A stretch of 43,787 nucleotides of DNA. It comes from DASYQD01 sp036005845. Its GTDB lineage: Bacteria > Acidobacteriota > Thermoanaerobaculia > Multivoradales > JAIOJS01. The stretch lies in contig DASYQD010000005.1 of the NCBI GenBank assembly GCA_036005845.1, forward strand, positions 1 through 43,787, given 5' to 3'. The position numbers and the translations under genes are program-made. Below the pieces are notes generated by a model. That model had not been told where the DNA came from and ran no database searches. It saw nothing but the letters and a program-made list of their open reading frames with translations. The first letter of the stretch is position 1; every line of letters starts with the position of its first letter. This document shows positions 7,378 through 16,611 of the stretch, piece after piece.

Positions 7378-8430
7378 CTACTTGTAGAGCTCGACGTGCA
7401 GGTCGCGGTAGATCCAGCCGTACGACGGCACCTCGCCGTCCACCCTGCCCGGGTAGAAGCCCATGTCGACGAGGAAGCTCGCGCCCGGCTTCAAGACGTA
7501 CGAGGTGACGTTGGGCCGCGACTTGAGGACGACCTGGACCTCGCCGGTCTCGGCGTCCGTGATCGTCACCGTGTAGCGCTTGCGCCCCATGTCGTAGTCG
7601 TTGACCACGTGGTAGGTGCGGCCCACCTGGGCGGCCCAATGCTTGATCACCTTGATCTTCTGCGGGTGGGTGAGGTGGATGCCATGGCGGGCGAACGCCT
7701 CGTCGCGGCCGGGGCCGAGGAAGTAGAGCAGGCCCGGCATGTCCAGGTTCTTGTCGATGACGAACCAGTAGATGAGGTGCTTGCCGCTGGGCTCGTCGGG
7801 AAACCATGGCCCGACCTTGACGTCGAGCGAGAGCACGAAGCGCTTGGCGGTGAGCGCCGGCGCCGCGAAGGCGACGCGCCCCACCGGGTCGGGCGGCCCC
7901 GGCGGCGGACCGGGCTCGTGGACGATTCCCGGAGCGTCGAAGCAGATGGCGCCGGTGCCGCACTCGTCGATCTTGTCGGCGGCGGCGAGCGGCGACGGGA
8001 TCTGCTCCGCGGCAACCGTGCGCAGCGCTTGGCCGCGGCGATCCGCCAGCACCGCGAAGGTCGAGAAGGCGCCGGCGCAGGAGACCGTCACGTTCGCCTC
8101 CACACCCGCGGACGCGCCAGCGAGGCCCGCGAAGGCGTCGAGGAACGGGCGCTCCTCGAAGGCGCGCAGCGTCCAAGTGGTCGCCGCTACGAGCGCCGAA
8201 CCGTCAGGGCGCGCGATGGCGAGCGAGCAGCGGTTCGCGGCCGGCGCCAGATTGACGAAGCCGAGGTTGGCGCTCGTCGCCGCCGACACCGGCAGGCCGC
8301 GCAGCACCGCCGTGGAACCGGCCGGGAAGGGCCGCTCGAGCCCGCGCGGCGTCGCCGCGCAGAGGGGAGCCGCGGCGAGACCGAGCGCGAGGACGGCGGG
8401 CGCGACCGAACGGACGGGGAGTCTGAACAA
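7378..8430 (-). CDS. Secreted protein of an unrecognised three-member family (member A)
   Basis: A 350-residue exported protein with a signal peptide ending near AAPLCAA (residues 8-26). Residues 40-140 form a beta-rich domain with Cys68 and Cys118. The C-terminal 160 residues start at LSLDVKVGPW (GPW 207-209) and contain YHVVNDYD (273-280). The same two domains, with an equivalent cysteine pair, occur in the proteins at 28255 and 29600, but this member lacks their extra N-terminal domain. The C-terminal domain looks like a concanavalin-like beta sandwich, which is a guess from strand pattern. The start is TTG at 8430, supported by AAGGAG 8 to 13 nt upstream. Function unknown; probably surface or extracellular. 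Confidence 0.8.
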   Translation of the reverse strand: MFRLPVRSVAPAVLALGLAAAPLCAATPRGLERPFPAGSTAVLRGLPVSAATSANLGFVNLAPAANRCSLAIARPDGSALVAATTWTLRAFEERPFLDAFAGLAGASAGVEANVTVSCAGAFSTFAVLADRRGQALRTVAAEQIPSPLAAADKIDECGTGAICFDAPGIVHEPGPPPGPPDPVGRVAFAAPALTAKRFVLSLDVKVGPWFPDEPSGKHLIYWFVIDKNLDMPGLLYFLGPGRDEAFARHGIHLTHPQKIKVIKHWAAQVGRTYHVVNDYDMGRKRYTVTITDAETGEVQVVLKSRPNVTSYVLKPGASFLVDMGFYPGRVDGEVPSYGWIYRDLHVELYK

Positions 8431-8474
8431 GAGGGTGCTCCTTCCTGATGCGGGTCAGCCGGCGGGAACGCGGG

Positions 8475-8480
8475 ATTCTA
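8475..8480 (-). promoter_or_regulatory. -10-like TAGAAT before secreted protein A
   Basis: TAGAAT on the minus strand, overlapping the stop of the upstream VWFA gene and 44 nt before the TTG start. It would allow secreted protein A to be transcribed separately. No -35 is visible. Confidence 0.35.
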
Positions 8481-10610
8481 CACGCCGACCGCGAAGGCGC
8501 CGACGCTGGTGGCGCTCTTGCCCGCGCCGTCGGTGACCGTCACCCGCAGCCGGTACTCGCCCGGCCGCAGCTGTGGCGCCTTGAAGGTGCCGGTGACGAC
8601 GCGCGGCGCCGAGCCGCTCGCCTTGCCCAGCTCGAGCACGCCGCCCGGCTGCACGGTGCCGTCGGCGCCGAGCACCTCCACCTTCGCGGTGAGGTCGCCG
8701 CCGAGGTTGTAGCCCTGCAGCACGACGTTGGCTGCCTGCCCGGCCGCGAGCAGCGGCCGCGACGCGGGGATGAACGGCGCGCCGGAGAGCATGAACGGGT
8801 ACGGCGGCTGCGCCTCGCCCTGCGCCAGCGTCTCGCGCACCACCAGCCAGCGCCCCGCCGCTTCGGGGAAGAACGGCGGCAGCAGGGCCGGCTCGCCGGC
8901 CGCCGGCACCACCACCTCGTTGACGCGCAGGCTCGAGGCGCCGGTCGTCGAGTTGCGCACCAGGGTGCGGATGGCGTACTTCCCCGGCGGCAGGTCGAGG
9001 TGGCCGAAGAACTTGAGGCCGCTCTGCCGCAGCAGCGCCTCCGACTTGGCGACGTCGAGCGCCAGGCTCTGCGTGCGGTAGCCCTGCACGGCGCCGCCCT
9101 CGTCGATGGCGTAGACGTAGATCTCCACTGGCAGCGCGCTCTCCTGCTTGCCGGCGAGGAGGCTCTGGCCGCCGACCTCGACGACGATCGGCACGTAGGC
9201 CGAGTTGCCCTTGGCGGCGAAGGGCGCCGCCAGCACCGCGGCGTCGATGCTGCCGCCCTCCTGCCCCATCACCGAGTCGGCGGCCTCGAGCGCCTTCTGC
9301 AGCGGCGTCTGCTCCTTGAACGGCCGCGGCGCGTAGTAGCCGGGGCGGGAGACGACGCGGGCGCCGCCGGGCGCGTTCTTCAGCTCGACACGCAGCTTGT
9401 GGAACTCGCCGTCGGGCTTCAGGCCCTCGGGCTGGAAGGTGAGCACGTAGGTGACGCCGGTGCGGCGCAGCATGGCGCCCATCGCCGCCGCCAGGTCGTT
9501 GAAGTTCTCGAACAGCTCGCCGCCGGTGTCCTTGGCCATGGTGAGCAGGCTCTCGCGGCCATTGGCTTCGAGACGCCCTTCGCCGGCCAGGGCGCGCAGG
9601 CCGCCGATGTCGACCGCCTGGATCTGGCAGTCGGCGCGGCGGAACTCGGTGAGCATCTTCTCCAGCGAGTTCTGGGTGCGGGTGTCGCCGAAGGTCTCGT
9701 CGGAGCCGAAGCCGCCGACGTCGCCCATCGGCACGTCGAGGCTGCCCGCGGAGTCGACCTGGTTGTTGAGGTCGTTGTTGCCGTTGGAGTTGCCGCTGCC
9801 GGTGACCAGCGAGCTGTCGAAGCCCTCCGAGAGCAGCACCACGTACTTGCGGCCGTCGACCGCCGCCATGGTGCGCGCCAGGTCGGTGAACTGCGTCGTC
9901 ATGTTGCGCACGATCATCTGGTCGACGTTGCGTTCGGAGCGGGAGGAGAGGGCGCTCATCTTGTCGAGCGCCTCCTTGAGCTCGGCGTCGCGCTCCTCCT
10001 TCGCCCCGGTGCCGCGGCCCTGGATGGAGGGCTCCATGATGGTCGGCACGTCGGGCGTGATGACGAGGCGCAGCGGGTCGGCCGCGCGGTTGAAGAACTT
10101 CGGCAGCCCGAGCGTCTCGATGGCCGCCGCCGCCTGCGCGCGGTCGGGCGTGAAGCCGAGGATCATCTGCGGCCCGGTCGCCGCGCTGTAGGTGGAGACG
10201 CCGACGAGGTCGGTCGCGTGCAGCGTCCGCAGCACGTTCTTCGCCGCCTCGCGCGCGCGGAGGAGCGACGTCGGATCGGAGAAGGTGAGGTCGAAGAGCA
10301 GCATGAAGTGCCGCCGCGCCGAGGCCGGCACGTCGACGGCGGCTCCTGAGGCCGGCGCCGAGGCGACGTCGAGCATCTCGAAGCCGGTGACCGGCACCTT
10401 CTTGCGGCCGTCGTAGAGCTCGAAGTTGGCGGCGGTCAGCCCGCGCACCGGCTCGCCGCCGGCGATGACCTGCACCGGCACCTCGACGACGACAACCTCG
10501 GCCGCTTCGGAGTACGACTTGGCGGCGGCGAGCTGGGTGGGCAGCGCGACGAGCATGGCGACGCCGGCAAGGAGCGCGGCGGTACGTTGCAGATGGGAGC
10601 GCGTGGACAT
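8478..10610 (-). CDS. VWFA-related Acidobacterial-type secreted protein
   Basis: A 710-residue protein with a signal peptide (LLAGVAMLVALPTQLAAA, residues 14-30). The segment VEVPVQVIAGGEPVRGLTA and NFELYDGRKKVPV is the typical entry to the VWFA-related domain described from Acidobacteria. The VWA fold follows at about 100-440, with LLFDLTFSDP giving an altered MIDAS motif D-x-T-x-S (Asp107, Thr109, Ser111) and KYVVLLSEGFD later. A Gly/Asn-rich insertion lies between. Residues 560-710 form additional Ig-like beta domains. The start is ATG at 10610; the open frame continues upstream only as a shadow of the next gene. A role in extracellular adhesion or protein assembly is likely, but the ligand is unknown. 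Confidence 0.9.
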   Translation of the reverse strand: MSTRSHLQRTAALLAGVAMLVALPTQLAAAKSYSEAAEVVVVEVPVQVIAGGEPVRGLTAANFELYDGRKKVPVTGFEMLDVASAPASGAAVDVPASARRHFMLLFDLTFSDPTSLLRAREAAKNVLRTLHATDLVGVSTYSAATGPQMILGFTPDRAQAAAAIETLGLPKFFNRAADPLRLVITPDVPTIMEPSIQGRGTGAKEERDAELKEALDKMSALSSRSERNVDQMIVRNMTTQFTDLARTMAAVDGRKYVVLLSEGFDSSLVTGSGNSNGNNDLNNQVDSAGSLDVPMGDVGGFGSDETFGDTRTQNSLEKMLTEFRRADCQIQAVDIGGLRALAGEGRLEANGRESLLTMAKDTGGELFENFNDLAAAMGAMLRRTGVTYVLTFQPEGLKPDGEFHKLRVELKNAPGGARVVSRPGYYAPRPFKEQTPLQKALEAADSVMGQEGGSIDAAVLAAPFAAKGNSAYVPIVVEVGGQSLLAGKQESALPVEIYVYAIDEGGAVQGYRTQSLALDVAKSEALLRQSGLKFFGHLDLPPGKYAIRTLVRNSTTGASSLRVNEVVVPAAGEPALLPPFFPEAAGRWLVVRETLAQGEAQPPYPFMLSGAPFIPASRPLLAAGQAANVVLQGYNLGGDLTAKVEVLGADGTVQPGGVLELGKASGSAPRVVTGTFKAPQLRPGEYRLRVTVTDGAGKSATSVGAFAVGV

Positions 10611-10711
10611 GGCAATCAACCTCGTGGGTCGTTGGCGAAATTTGAGCCGCCGCGGCACGGCAGCGGCGAACGCGGTTTCGATGGTGTACGGATGCCGGCG
10701 CGGCGTCGCCG

Positions 10712-11701
10712 CTACTCCAGCCACTCCTTGATCGAGTAGCTGTCGCGGCGGCGGAAGTTCTTGTAAGTGATCATCTCGCCGATCAGGCCGGTGGTGAGCA
10801 CCTGGAACCCGAGCAGCATGAGCAGGACTCCCAACAGCAGCAGCGGCCGGTTCGACAGCGCCTCGTGGCGGAACGCCCATCCCCAGGCGAGCCAGGCGTC
10901 GATGGCGAAGCCGAAGGCGAGGAAGAGCAGCCCGAAGCCGCCGAAGAGGTGCAGCGGCCGCCGCGTGTACTTGGTGATGAAGAGCACGGTGATGAGGTCG
11001 AGCAGCCCCTTGTAGAAGCGGTCCCAGCCGTACTTGCTGCTGCCGTGGCGGCGCGGGTGGTGGTTGACCTCGATCTCGCCGATGGCGAAGCCGCGGCGGC
11101 TGGCGAGCACCGGGATGTAGCGGTGCAGCTCGCCGTAGACGGCGATCTCGCCGAGCACCTCGCGGCGGTAGAGCTTGAAGCCGCTGTTGAAGTCGTGGAG
11201 CTGCACCTGCGCCAGCCGCCGCGTCACCCAGTTGAAGAGCAGCGACGGCAGCTTCTTGCTGGCGGGATCGCGCCGCTGGCGCTTCCACCCGGAGACGAGG
11301 TCGAGGTCGCCGCCTTCGAGCGCGGCGAGGAGGCGCGGGATCTCCTCGGGATCGTCCTGCAGGTCGCCGTCCATGGTCAGCACGAGCCGGCCGCTGCAGT
11401 GATCGAAGCCGGCGGAGAGCGCCGCGGCCTTGCCGAAGTTGCGCCGCAGGCGCACCAGCTTGATCCGCGAGTCGCGCTCGCGCGCCTCGCGCACCCGCAG
11501 CGGCGTGGCGTCGCGCGAGCCGTCGTCGACGAAGACGATCTCGAAGCTGCGCCCGATGCGGTCGAGGACCGCCGCCACCCGCTCGGCGAGGTCGAGCACC
11601 GAGCCCTCCTCGTCGAGCACCGGCACGAGGACCGACAGGTCCAGCGGCTGCAGCGACACGGTCATCACCGGCGCCTGGAGCGTGAGCGGCTCGGAGCTCA
11701 T
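10712..11701 (-). CDS. GT2 polyprenyl-phosphate-type glycosyltransferase with C-terminal membrane anchor
   Basis: A 329-residue protein. The N-terminal GT-A domain has LSVLVPVLDEEGS, IVFVDDGSRD (residues 56-64) and the metal/nucleotide motif MDGDLQDDPEEI (Asp111, Asp113). Then come FNSGFKLYRR and HHPRRHGSSKYG, typical of dolichol-phosphate mannose synthase and ArnC/GtrB-like enzymes. Two hydrophobic segments near residues 250-320 anchor it. The family transfers a sugar from a nucleotide donor to a polyprenyl phosphate at the inner face of the membrane, supplying GT-C enzymes such as the divergent neighbour at 11863. An in-frame ATG exists further upstream, but 11701 fits the fold and has a TACAAT 11 nt before it. 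Confidence 0.92.
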   Translation of the reverse strand: MSSEPLTLQAPVMTVSLQPLDLSVLVPVLDEEGSVLDLAERVAAVLDRIGRSFEIVFVDDGSRDATPLRVREARERDSRIKLVRLRRNFGKAAALSAGFDHCSGRLVLTMDGDLQDDPEEIPRLLAALEGGDLDLVSGWKRQRRDPASKKLPSLLFNWVTRRLAQVQLHDFNSGFKLYRREVLGEIAVYGELHRYIPVLASRRGFAIGEIEVNHHPRRHGSSKYGWDRFYKGLLDLITVLFITKYTRRPLHLFGGFGLLFLAFGFAIDAWLAWGWAFRHEALSNRPLLLLGVLLMLLGFQVLTTGLIGEMITYKNFRRRDSYSIKEWLE

Positions 11702-11712
11702 GTTGTCGGCAT

Positions 11713-11718
11713 ATTGTA
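11713..11718 (-). promoter_or_regulatory. -10-like TACAAT before the GT2 gene
   Basis: TACAAT on the minus strand ends 11 nt before the ATG at 11701, with no Shine-Dalgarno in between. No -35 match at 16 to 18 bases. Confidence 0.45.
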
Positions 11719-11849
11719 GACGGCTCGCCAACGCCGGCCCCGTCGGCCGATCGGCAGCGCCACCAACCACTCTCGATGACGCCGGAAACTTCGCCCGCGG
11801 ACGAACCATTCCCGTCGCCGCTCGACAGCGATCGAGCGCCGTCCGCGAT

Positions 11850-11855
11850 TAGGCT
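11850..11855 (+). promoter_or_regulatory. -10-like TAGGCT before the membrane glycosyltransferase
   Basis: TAGGCT ends 7 nt before the ATG at 11863. It fits the local leaderless pattern and is the main reason for choosing that start over the ATG at 11776. Confidence 0.4.
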
Positions 11856-11862
11856 CCATCCG

Positions 11863-13623
11863 ATGAAGGTCGCAGCGTGGCTCGTGCTCGCCGCGCTGCT
11901 CGGCGCCGTGATGGTCGGCGCGCTCACTTTCGACCGTCGCGGATGGCCGAGCCTGGTGGGTGACGAGGCCACGTACCTCATGGCGGCGGAGAGCCTCGCC
12001 TGGGACCACGACCTGCGCTACACGCGCGCCGACTACGACCGCTTCTTCGCCCGCTGGGGCGTGCGGCCCGACGGCCTCATCCTGCAGAGCGCCGACGGCG
12101 GCAGGACGCTGGCCTACGGCAAGCCCGCGGGGTACTCGCTCTACCTCGCACCGTTCGTGCGAGTGGCGCCGAAGCGCGGGCCGTGGATCGCCAACGCGTT
12201 GCTGCTGGCGCTCGCCGCGGTCGCCGCGGCGCGGGCTCTGTCGCGGCGCCTCGGTCCCTCGGCACCACTGTGGACGGCGGTCTTCGTCTTCGCTTCGGTG
12301 ACCTTCGCCTACGTCTTCTGGGCGCACGCCGACCTCTTCCTCGCCTGCCTGGCCGCGATTGCGCTGGCCCTGGTCTACGACCGCGAGCCGGGCTCTGCGG
12401 TGCCGGCGTGGCGATTCGCGGCAGCCGGCGCGCTGCTCGCCGTCGTCGTGCTGTCGCGGCCGCTCTACGTGCCGCTGCTGCTACCTGTCGTGCTTGCAGC
12501 GCCGCGCGGGAATCGCCGCCGCGCGGCGGTCGTGGTCGCTGCTTCGATGGGCGCCTGCGTGCTCGTAGCCGCCCTCGCGAGCCTCGCCGCGCGCGGCAGT
12601 TGGACCAGCTACGGCGGCGACCGCCGCAGCTACTACGGCTACACCGGCTTCCCCGCCGTCGACGCCGCGGCCGGCGACTGGCAACGGCAGCTCGCCGAGC
12701 ACGGCACCCACACCTGGTTGAAGGCCGAGACGCTGCAGATGGGCTTCGACGCGCGGCAGACGGCGTGGAACGGCGTCTACTACCTCGTCGGCCGCCACGT
12801 CGGCGTGCTCCCCTATTTCCTGCCGCTGCTGCTCGGTGCGCTGGCGTTCCGGCGCGGCGAGGGCCGCTGGGCGCTGCCGCTCGCCGCGCTGCTCGCCGCG
12901 GGCCTGCTCTTCTGGGTGCGGCCGTTCAACTTCTACGGCGGCGGCGGCGCCATCGCCAACCGCTACTTCCTGCCGGCGTACCCGGCGCTGTGGTTCCTGG
13001 CGGCGCGGCCGCTGCGCGGCGCGCGTGCGGTGCTCCCGCCGCTCCTCGCCGCGGCGCTCGCGGCGCCCTTCCTCTGGCCGCTGTGGAGCTCGCCGCGCGC
13101 CTTTCCCATCGCCGAGGACGGCGGCTACCGCTGGACGAGCGCGGCCGCGCGCCGCGTGCTGCCGTACGAGACGACGCTCTCGCATCTCAAGCCCGCCGGG
13201 CAGGAGGACCTCCACCTCAACGGCCTGTGGGTGAAGCTGCTGACGCCGGGCCTCCACGCCGTCGACGGCGGCGCCGCGCTCGGAGTGCGCAGCGGCACGC
13301 CGGCCGAGCTGCTGGTGGGCAGCAACCAGCCGCTGCCCGGCATCGTCGTCGAGCCTGCTGCCGGGGAGCGGCTCACCGTGGTCGGCGCGAGGCGTGCGGG
13401 CGCGCCAGCCGGCTCGTGGCTGCTCGCCTTCTCGCGGCCGCGCGCCGTGCACCGCATGTGGTGGACCGACGACCCGTTCTATCTCTACGAAGTGCACGTC
13501 GAGCCGCCGGCCACGGGGCCGGAGGTGACGTTCAGCTTGCAGCCCGAGCCGCGCACGATGACGGCCGGACAGCCGCGCGCCTCGCGCGCTGCGACCGCCG
13601 AGCCCACGACGAGCGATGGCTGA
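11863..13623 (+). CDS. Multi-pass GT-C-like (GT39/PMT type) membrane glycosyltransferase
   Basis: About 586 residues from the ATG at 11863 (615 if the ATG at 11776 is used). A first membrane helix (VAAWLVLAALLGAVMVGAL) is followed by a periplasmic loop with GDEATYLMAAESLAW, the acidic loop-1 motif of GT39-like enzymes, where an Asp acts in catalysis. About ten hydrophobic segments follow to residue 420, then a soluble C-terminal domain of about 180 residues. Such enzymes transfer sugars from polyprenyl-phosphate donors outside the membrane. The polyprenyl sugar synthase-like gene is divergent next to it, and the SGNH hydrolase gene overlaps its 3' end by 8 nt, suggesting a shared task in glycan building and modification. 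Acceptor unknown. Confidence 0.82.
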   Translation: MKVAAWLVLAALLGAVMVGALTFDRRGWPSLVGDEATYLMAAESLAWDHDLRYTRADYDRFFARWGVRPDGLILQSADGGRTLAYGKPAGYSLYLAPFVRVAPKRGPWIANALLLALAAVAAARALSRRLGPSAPLWTAVFVFASVTFAYVFWAHADLFLACLAAIALALVYDREPGSAVPAWRFAAAGALLAVVVLSRPLYVPLLLPVVLAAPRGNRRRAAVVVAASMGACVLVAALASLAARGSWTSYGGDRRSYYGYTGFPAVDAAAGDWQRQLAEHGTHTWLKAETLQMGFDARQTAWNGVYYLVGRHVGVLPYFLPLLLGALAFRRGEGRWALPLAALLAAGLLFWVRPFNFYGGGGAIANRYFLPAYPALWFLAARPLRGARAVLPPLLAAALAAPFLWPLWSSPRAFPIAEDGGYRWTSAAARRVLPYETTLSHLKPAGQEDLHLNGLWVKLLTPGLHAVDGGAALGVRSGTPAELLVGSNQPLPGIVVEPAAGERLTVVGARRAGAPAGSWLLAFSRPRAVHRMWWTDDPFYLYEVHVEPPATGPEVTFSLQPEPRTMTAGQPRASRAATAEPTTSDG

Positions 13624-14905
13624 GCCGACGGAGGGCGACGAGTCCGGCGGCGCGCCGACGGCCGACCCGGGCACCGACGCGGCGGGTGCCGGCGACGCGG
13701 CATCTGGCGAGACGGCCGCTCCGGGCAAGGCCGCCGCGGCAGTCGGGGAACCTGCCGTGCCCGGATCCGCAGCTGCCGCAAAGGCAGGTACTGCCGAGGC
13801 AGCGGTCGGCGACCCGACTCCCGGCGAAACCGCGGACACTCTGCGCGCGCCCTCGCGGCGGGCGAAGCTCGCCCTTCTCGCCATCTCGCTCTTCATCTCG
13901 CTGCTCCTCGCCGAAGGCGCCATACGCCTCGCCGGCCTCGCCCACGCCGGCCGTGGTGCGCCGTGGTTCGCGGGCGGCAACCACCCGCGTTTCCTCTTCG
14001 AGCCCGACGCCGAGAGCGGCTACGCGCTGCGCCCCGGCTTCCACGGCCGCGAGATCGCCCGCGGCCAAGAGTTCGACGTGCCGGTGGCGATCGACGCCCG
14101 CGGCCTGCGCGACTATCGCCACACGGCGCCGCCGCGGCCGCTGGTGCTCGCCATCGGCGACTCGATGACCTTCGGCGAGGGCGTCGAAGCCGAGCAGGCG
14201 TGGCCGGCCGTGCTCGAGCGCCGGCTCGGCGTCCGCGTCGTCGACGCCGGCGTGCCCGGCTACGGCTCGCCACAGATGCGCGGCCGCCTCGACAAGCTGC
14301 TGCCGGCGCTGCGGCCCGACCTCGTCGTCGTCGCGCTCTCGCCGCACTGGGACCAGCAGCGCTGCGCGCAGCCGTTCATCTACAGTCACGGCTACATCGT
14401 CGCCGCCGGCTACGCCGACAAGCTGCGCCTCATCGACGGCAACCTCTACCTTGCCGACGTGCGCTGGCCGGTCGTCGGCACCATCACGGCACGAGCGAAG
14501 CGTCACTCGCACCTGGCGCGGCTCGCGCTGCCGGCGTTGCGCGCGGCGGCCGGCTGGGTAGCGCGCGGCGGGCGCGCGGCGCCCGGCGATCAGAGCGGCG
14601 ACGTCTCGGCCACCGCCGCCACATTGGTCGGCATGCGCGGCGACGCCGCCGACGCCGGCGTGCCGCTGCTCGTCGTCTTCCTCGACAGCCGCGGCCCGCA
14701 GTACGAGGCCGACCGCGACGCGCTGGCGGCGGCTCTGCGCCAGCGCCAAGTCGACTTCGTCGCGCTCGACGATCTCGTGCCGAGCGCGGAGTGGAAGCCG
14801 CTGCGCTATCCGCGCGACGGCCACTGGAACGCCGCCGGCCATCGCCGCGTCGCCGAGCTGCTGGCGCCGCGCGTCCGCGCGATGCTGGCTGCGCCACGAC
14901 CGTAG
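13616..14905 (+). CDS. Membrane-anchored SGNH/GDSL hydrolase or acyltransferase
   Basis: A 429-residue protein. Residues 1-80 are an Ala/Gly/Pro/Glu-rich, probably disordered cytoplasmic tail. Residues 85-104 (LALLAISLFISLLLAEGAI) form one membrane helix. The SGNH domain follows: block I GDSMTFGEG with Ser183 as nucleophile, then VVVALSPHWD in place of the usual GxND, and DGHWNAAGH near the end carrying the catalytic Asp and His. The family removes or transfers acetyl and other acyl groups on glycans. The gene starts inside the end of the GT39-like gene, so the two are coupled and the enzyme may modify that enzyme's product. Low-complexity coding at 13640-13830 may be slippery. Confidence 0.86.
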   Translation: MAEPTEGDESGGAPTADPGTDAAGAGDAASGETAAPGKAAAAVGEPAVPGSAAAAKAGTAEAAVGDPTPGETADTLRAPSRRAKLALLAISLFISLLLAEGAIRLAGLAHAGRGAPWFAGGNHPRFLFEPDAESGYALRPGFHGREIARGQEFDVPVAIDARGLRDYRHTAPPRPLVLAIGDSMTFGEGVEAEQAWPAVLERRLGVRVVDAGVPGYGSPQMRGRLDKLLPALRPDLVVVALSPHWDQQRCAQPFIYSHGYIVAAGYADKLRLIDGNLYLADVRWPVVGTITARAKRHSHLARLALPALRAAAGWVARGGRAAPGDQSGDVSATAATLVGMRGDAADAGVPLLVVFLDSRGPQYEADRDALAAALRQRQVDFVALDDLVPSAEWKPLRYPRDGHWNAAGHRRVAELLAPRVRAMLAAPRP

Positions 14906-14981
14906 AAAACCCGACGCCTCGGCGCGACGGCGCGCTGGTGCTGGAACGTCTCTTGCCTTCCACTCGCACGGAGGATCGTGC

Positions 14982-16160
14982 ATGCGGAAACTCGACGGGC
15001 GCTGGCGGTTTCGCGGAAGTGTCGCCAGTATCGGGCTGAGCTGCGCGGCGGCGATCGCCCTCGCCGTTGTCGCCGCGCTTCCCGCCGTCGCTGCGCCACG
15101 CCCGCCGGCTCGCCCTGCGGCACCGGCTCCCACTCCACCGAAGCCCGCGCTGTCCGTCGAAGGCGCCACGATCGCCGAGGGCAACACCGGCACCACGCCC
15201 TTCACCTTCACCATCACCCTCACGCCGCGCTCGCGGCAACCGGTGACCGTCGAGTACACGACGCGCGACGGCACCGCCACCACCGCATCCGGCGACTATC
15301 GCGGCACCCGCGGCCGCATCGAGCTGCCGCCCGGCATCGACTCCGCTACCGTCGACGTGCCCGTGCAGGGCGACACCGCCGAGGAACCCGACGAGACCTT
15401 CTCGCTGGTGCTCAAGAACCCGGTCGGCGCCGTGCTCGCCGTCGCCGAGGCACAGGCCGAGATCGTCGACGACGACGGTGCCGCCGGCCCCGGCGCCGGC
15501 CCCGAGCTGTCGATCGAGGACGGCCGCGCGACCGAGGGCGACTCCGGCCGCCGCACGCTCTCGCTCGTCGTCACGCTTTCGGCAGCCGCCGCGAAACCGG
15601 TGAGCGTCGACTACGCGACCGCCAACGGCAGCGCCACGGCCGGCGAGGACTACCAGGAGCGCTCCGGCAAGCTGCGCTTCCCGCCCGGCGTCACCTCACG
15701 CAGCATCGACGTCACCGTCCTCGGCGACGGCGCGCAGGAAGGCGACGAAGACTTTGCCGTCGCCCTGACGGACCCCGTCGGCGCCACGCTCGGGCGCGCC
15801 ACCGCGAGCGCGATGATCCTCGACGACGACGAGCGCGGCAAGGTGACCCTGCAGTCGCGCGGCCCGCGCTCGTTCCACGTCCGCTCCGGCCAGATGCTGG
15901 TGCTCGAGGTCGTGCTGAGCAGCGACGCCGGCGAACCGGTCCCCGGCGCCGCCGTGCAGTGGACCGTCGACGGCGCCGCCGATTTGCTGGATGGCGCGAC
16001 CACCACGACCGACCGCGAAGGCCGCGCCTCGCAACGCGTGCGCGTCTCGCAGTCCCCGGGCCTCCTCGACATCCGCGCCGCCACCGCAGACGGCGGCGGC
16101 TTCGCCGCCGAGCCGCAGACGGTGCTCTTCCACGTCGAGGTCGGCCAGCCGCCGGGCTGA
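14982..16160 (+). CDS. Secreted Calx-beta domain protein
   Basis: A 392-residue exported protein. The signal peptide runs to about residue 38 (IALAVVAALPAVAA), followed by a Pro/Ala-rich linker. Two Calx-beta repeats follow at about 52-155 and 165-270, each with the typical pattern: VEYTTRDGTA or VDYATANGSATAGEDY, DVPVQGDTAEEPDETF or DVTVLGDGAQEGDEDF, ending IVDDD or ILDDDE. The last 110 residues resemble a bacterial Ig-like domain (GEPVPGAAVQWTVDGAADLL). Calx-beta repeats bind calcium and occur in adhesion proteins. A GGAGGA Shine-Dalgarno lies 7 nt before the ATG. Confidence 0.9.
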   Translation: MRKLDGRWRFRGSVASIGLSCAAAIALAVVAALPAVAAPRPPARPAAPAPTPPKPALSVEGATIAEGNTGTTPFTFTITLTPRSRQPVTVEYTTRDGTATTASGDYRGTRGRIELPPGIDSATVDVPVQGDTAEEPDETFSLVLKNPVGAVLAVAEAQAEIVDDDGAAGPGAGPELSIEDGRATEGDSGRRTLSLVVTLSAAAAKPVSVDYATANGSATAGEDYQERSGKLRFPPGVTSRSIDVTVLGDGAQEGDEDFAVALTDPVGATLGRATASAMILDDDERGKVTLQSRGPRSFHVRSGQMLVLEVVLSSDAGEPVPGAAVQWTVDGAADLLDGATTTTDREGRASQRVRVSQSPGLLDIRAATADGGGFAAEPQTVLFHVEVGQPPG

Positions 16161-16611
16161 GGGCGTCACTCGCGAGGCATGAACGGAGCGGGTGGGCCCC
16201 GCAAGCCCCACATGTCGACGCCGAGACGAAGGGCTGATCGGCACAGATGACGCAGCGATCATGGGGACCGCTCAGGACACTGCGCCCCACGGGTACTCGG
16301 TTCTAATTATTTTTCTTCTCGAGTTCTTTCTGCTCTAGCGACTGGTGGTTTGTGTCCGGTGCCCTACCCATTCGCCGGCCCCTGAGCCGGCAGCACGCCA
16401 GCTTGCGAAATCGTCACCTGAATGTCACACCAGGTACTTGACAAGCTTTCTGATCCTGACGGATACCGGATCTCGGATCACCACTGGAAGCCCCTCTGGC
16501 ATCGTGTGTACGCACGCAGGTGCCACGCATTGAGCCGAGCTCACCAATTGGGCTGCCTCAGCCTCATCCATGGCCGTGCAGGCACATTCATAGCGCTCAA
16601 AATATTGCCAC
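16161..16611. other. Intergenic region, AT-richer, no gene seen
   Basis: About 475 bases between the Calx-beta gene and the HNH gene. It contains a pyrimidine/AT-rich stretch (16300-16340), far poorer in GC than its surroundings. ACCTG and CAGGT half-sites are spaced by ten bases (16416-16435). A TTGACA follows at 16438-16443, with GATACC 18 bases on, a weak promoter candidate. No open frame with convincing coding character and no clear terminator. Confidence 0.5.

Noticed and set aside
8478..11981. Single 1167-residue minus-strand protein
   Set aside because: The part before residue 458 is Arg/Pro-rich shadow sequence of the GT2 gene; the signal peptide at 10610 marks the real start.
16438..16467. 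TTGACA-N18-GATACC as the HNH promoter
   Set aside because: The -10 is weak and it lies about 170 bases upstream of the gene; TACACT nearer the start fits better. Kept only as a note in the intergenic entry.
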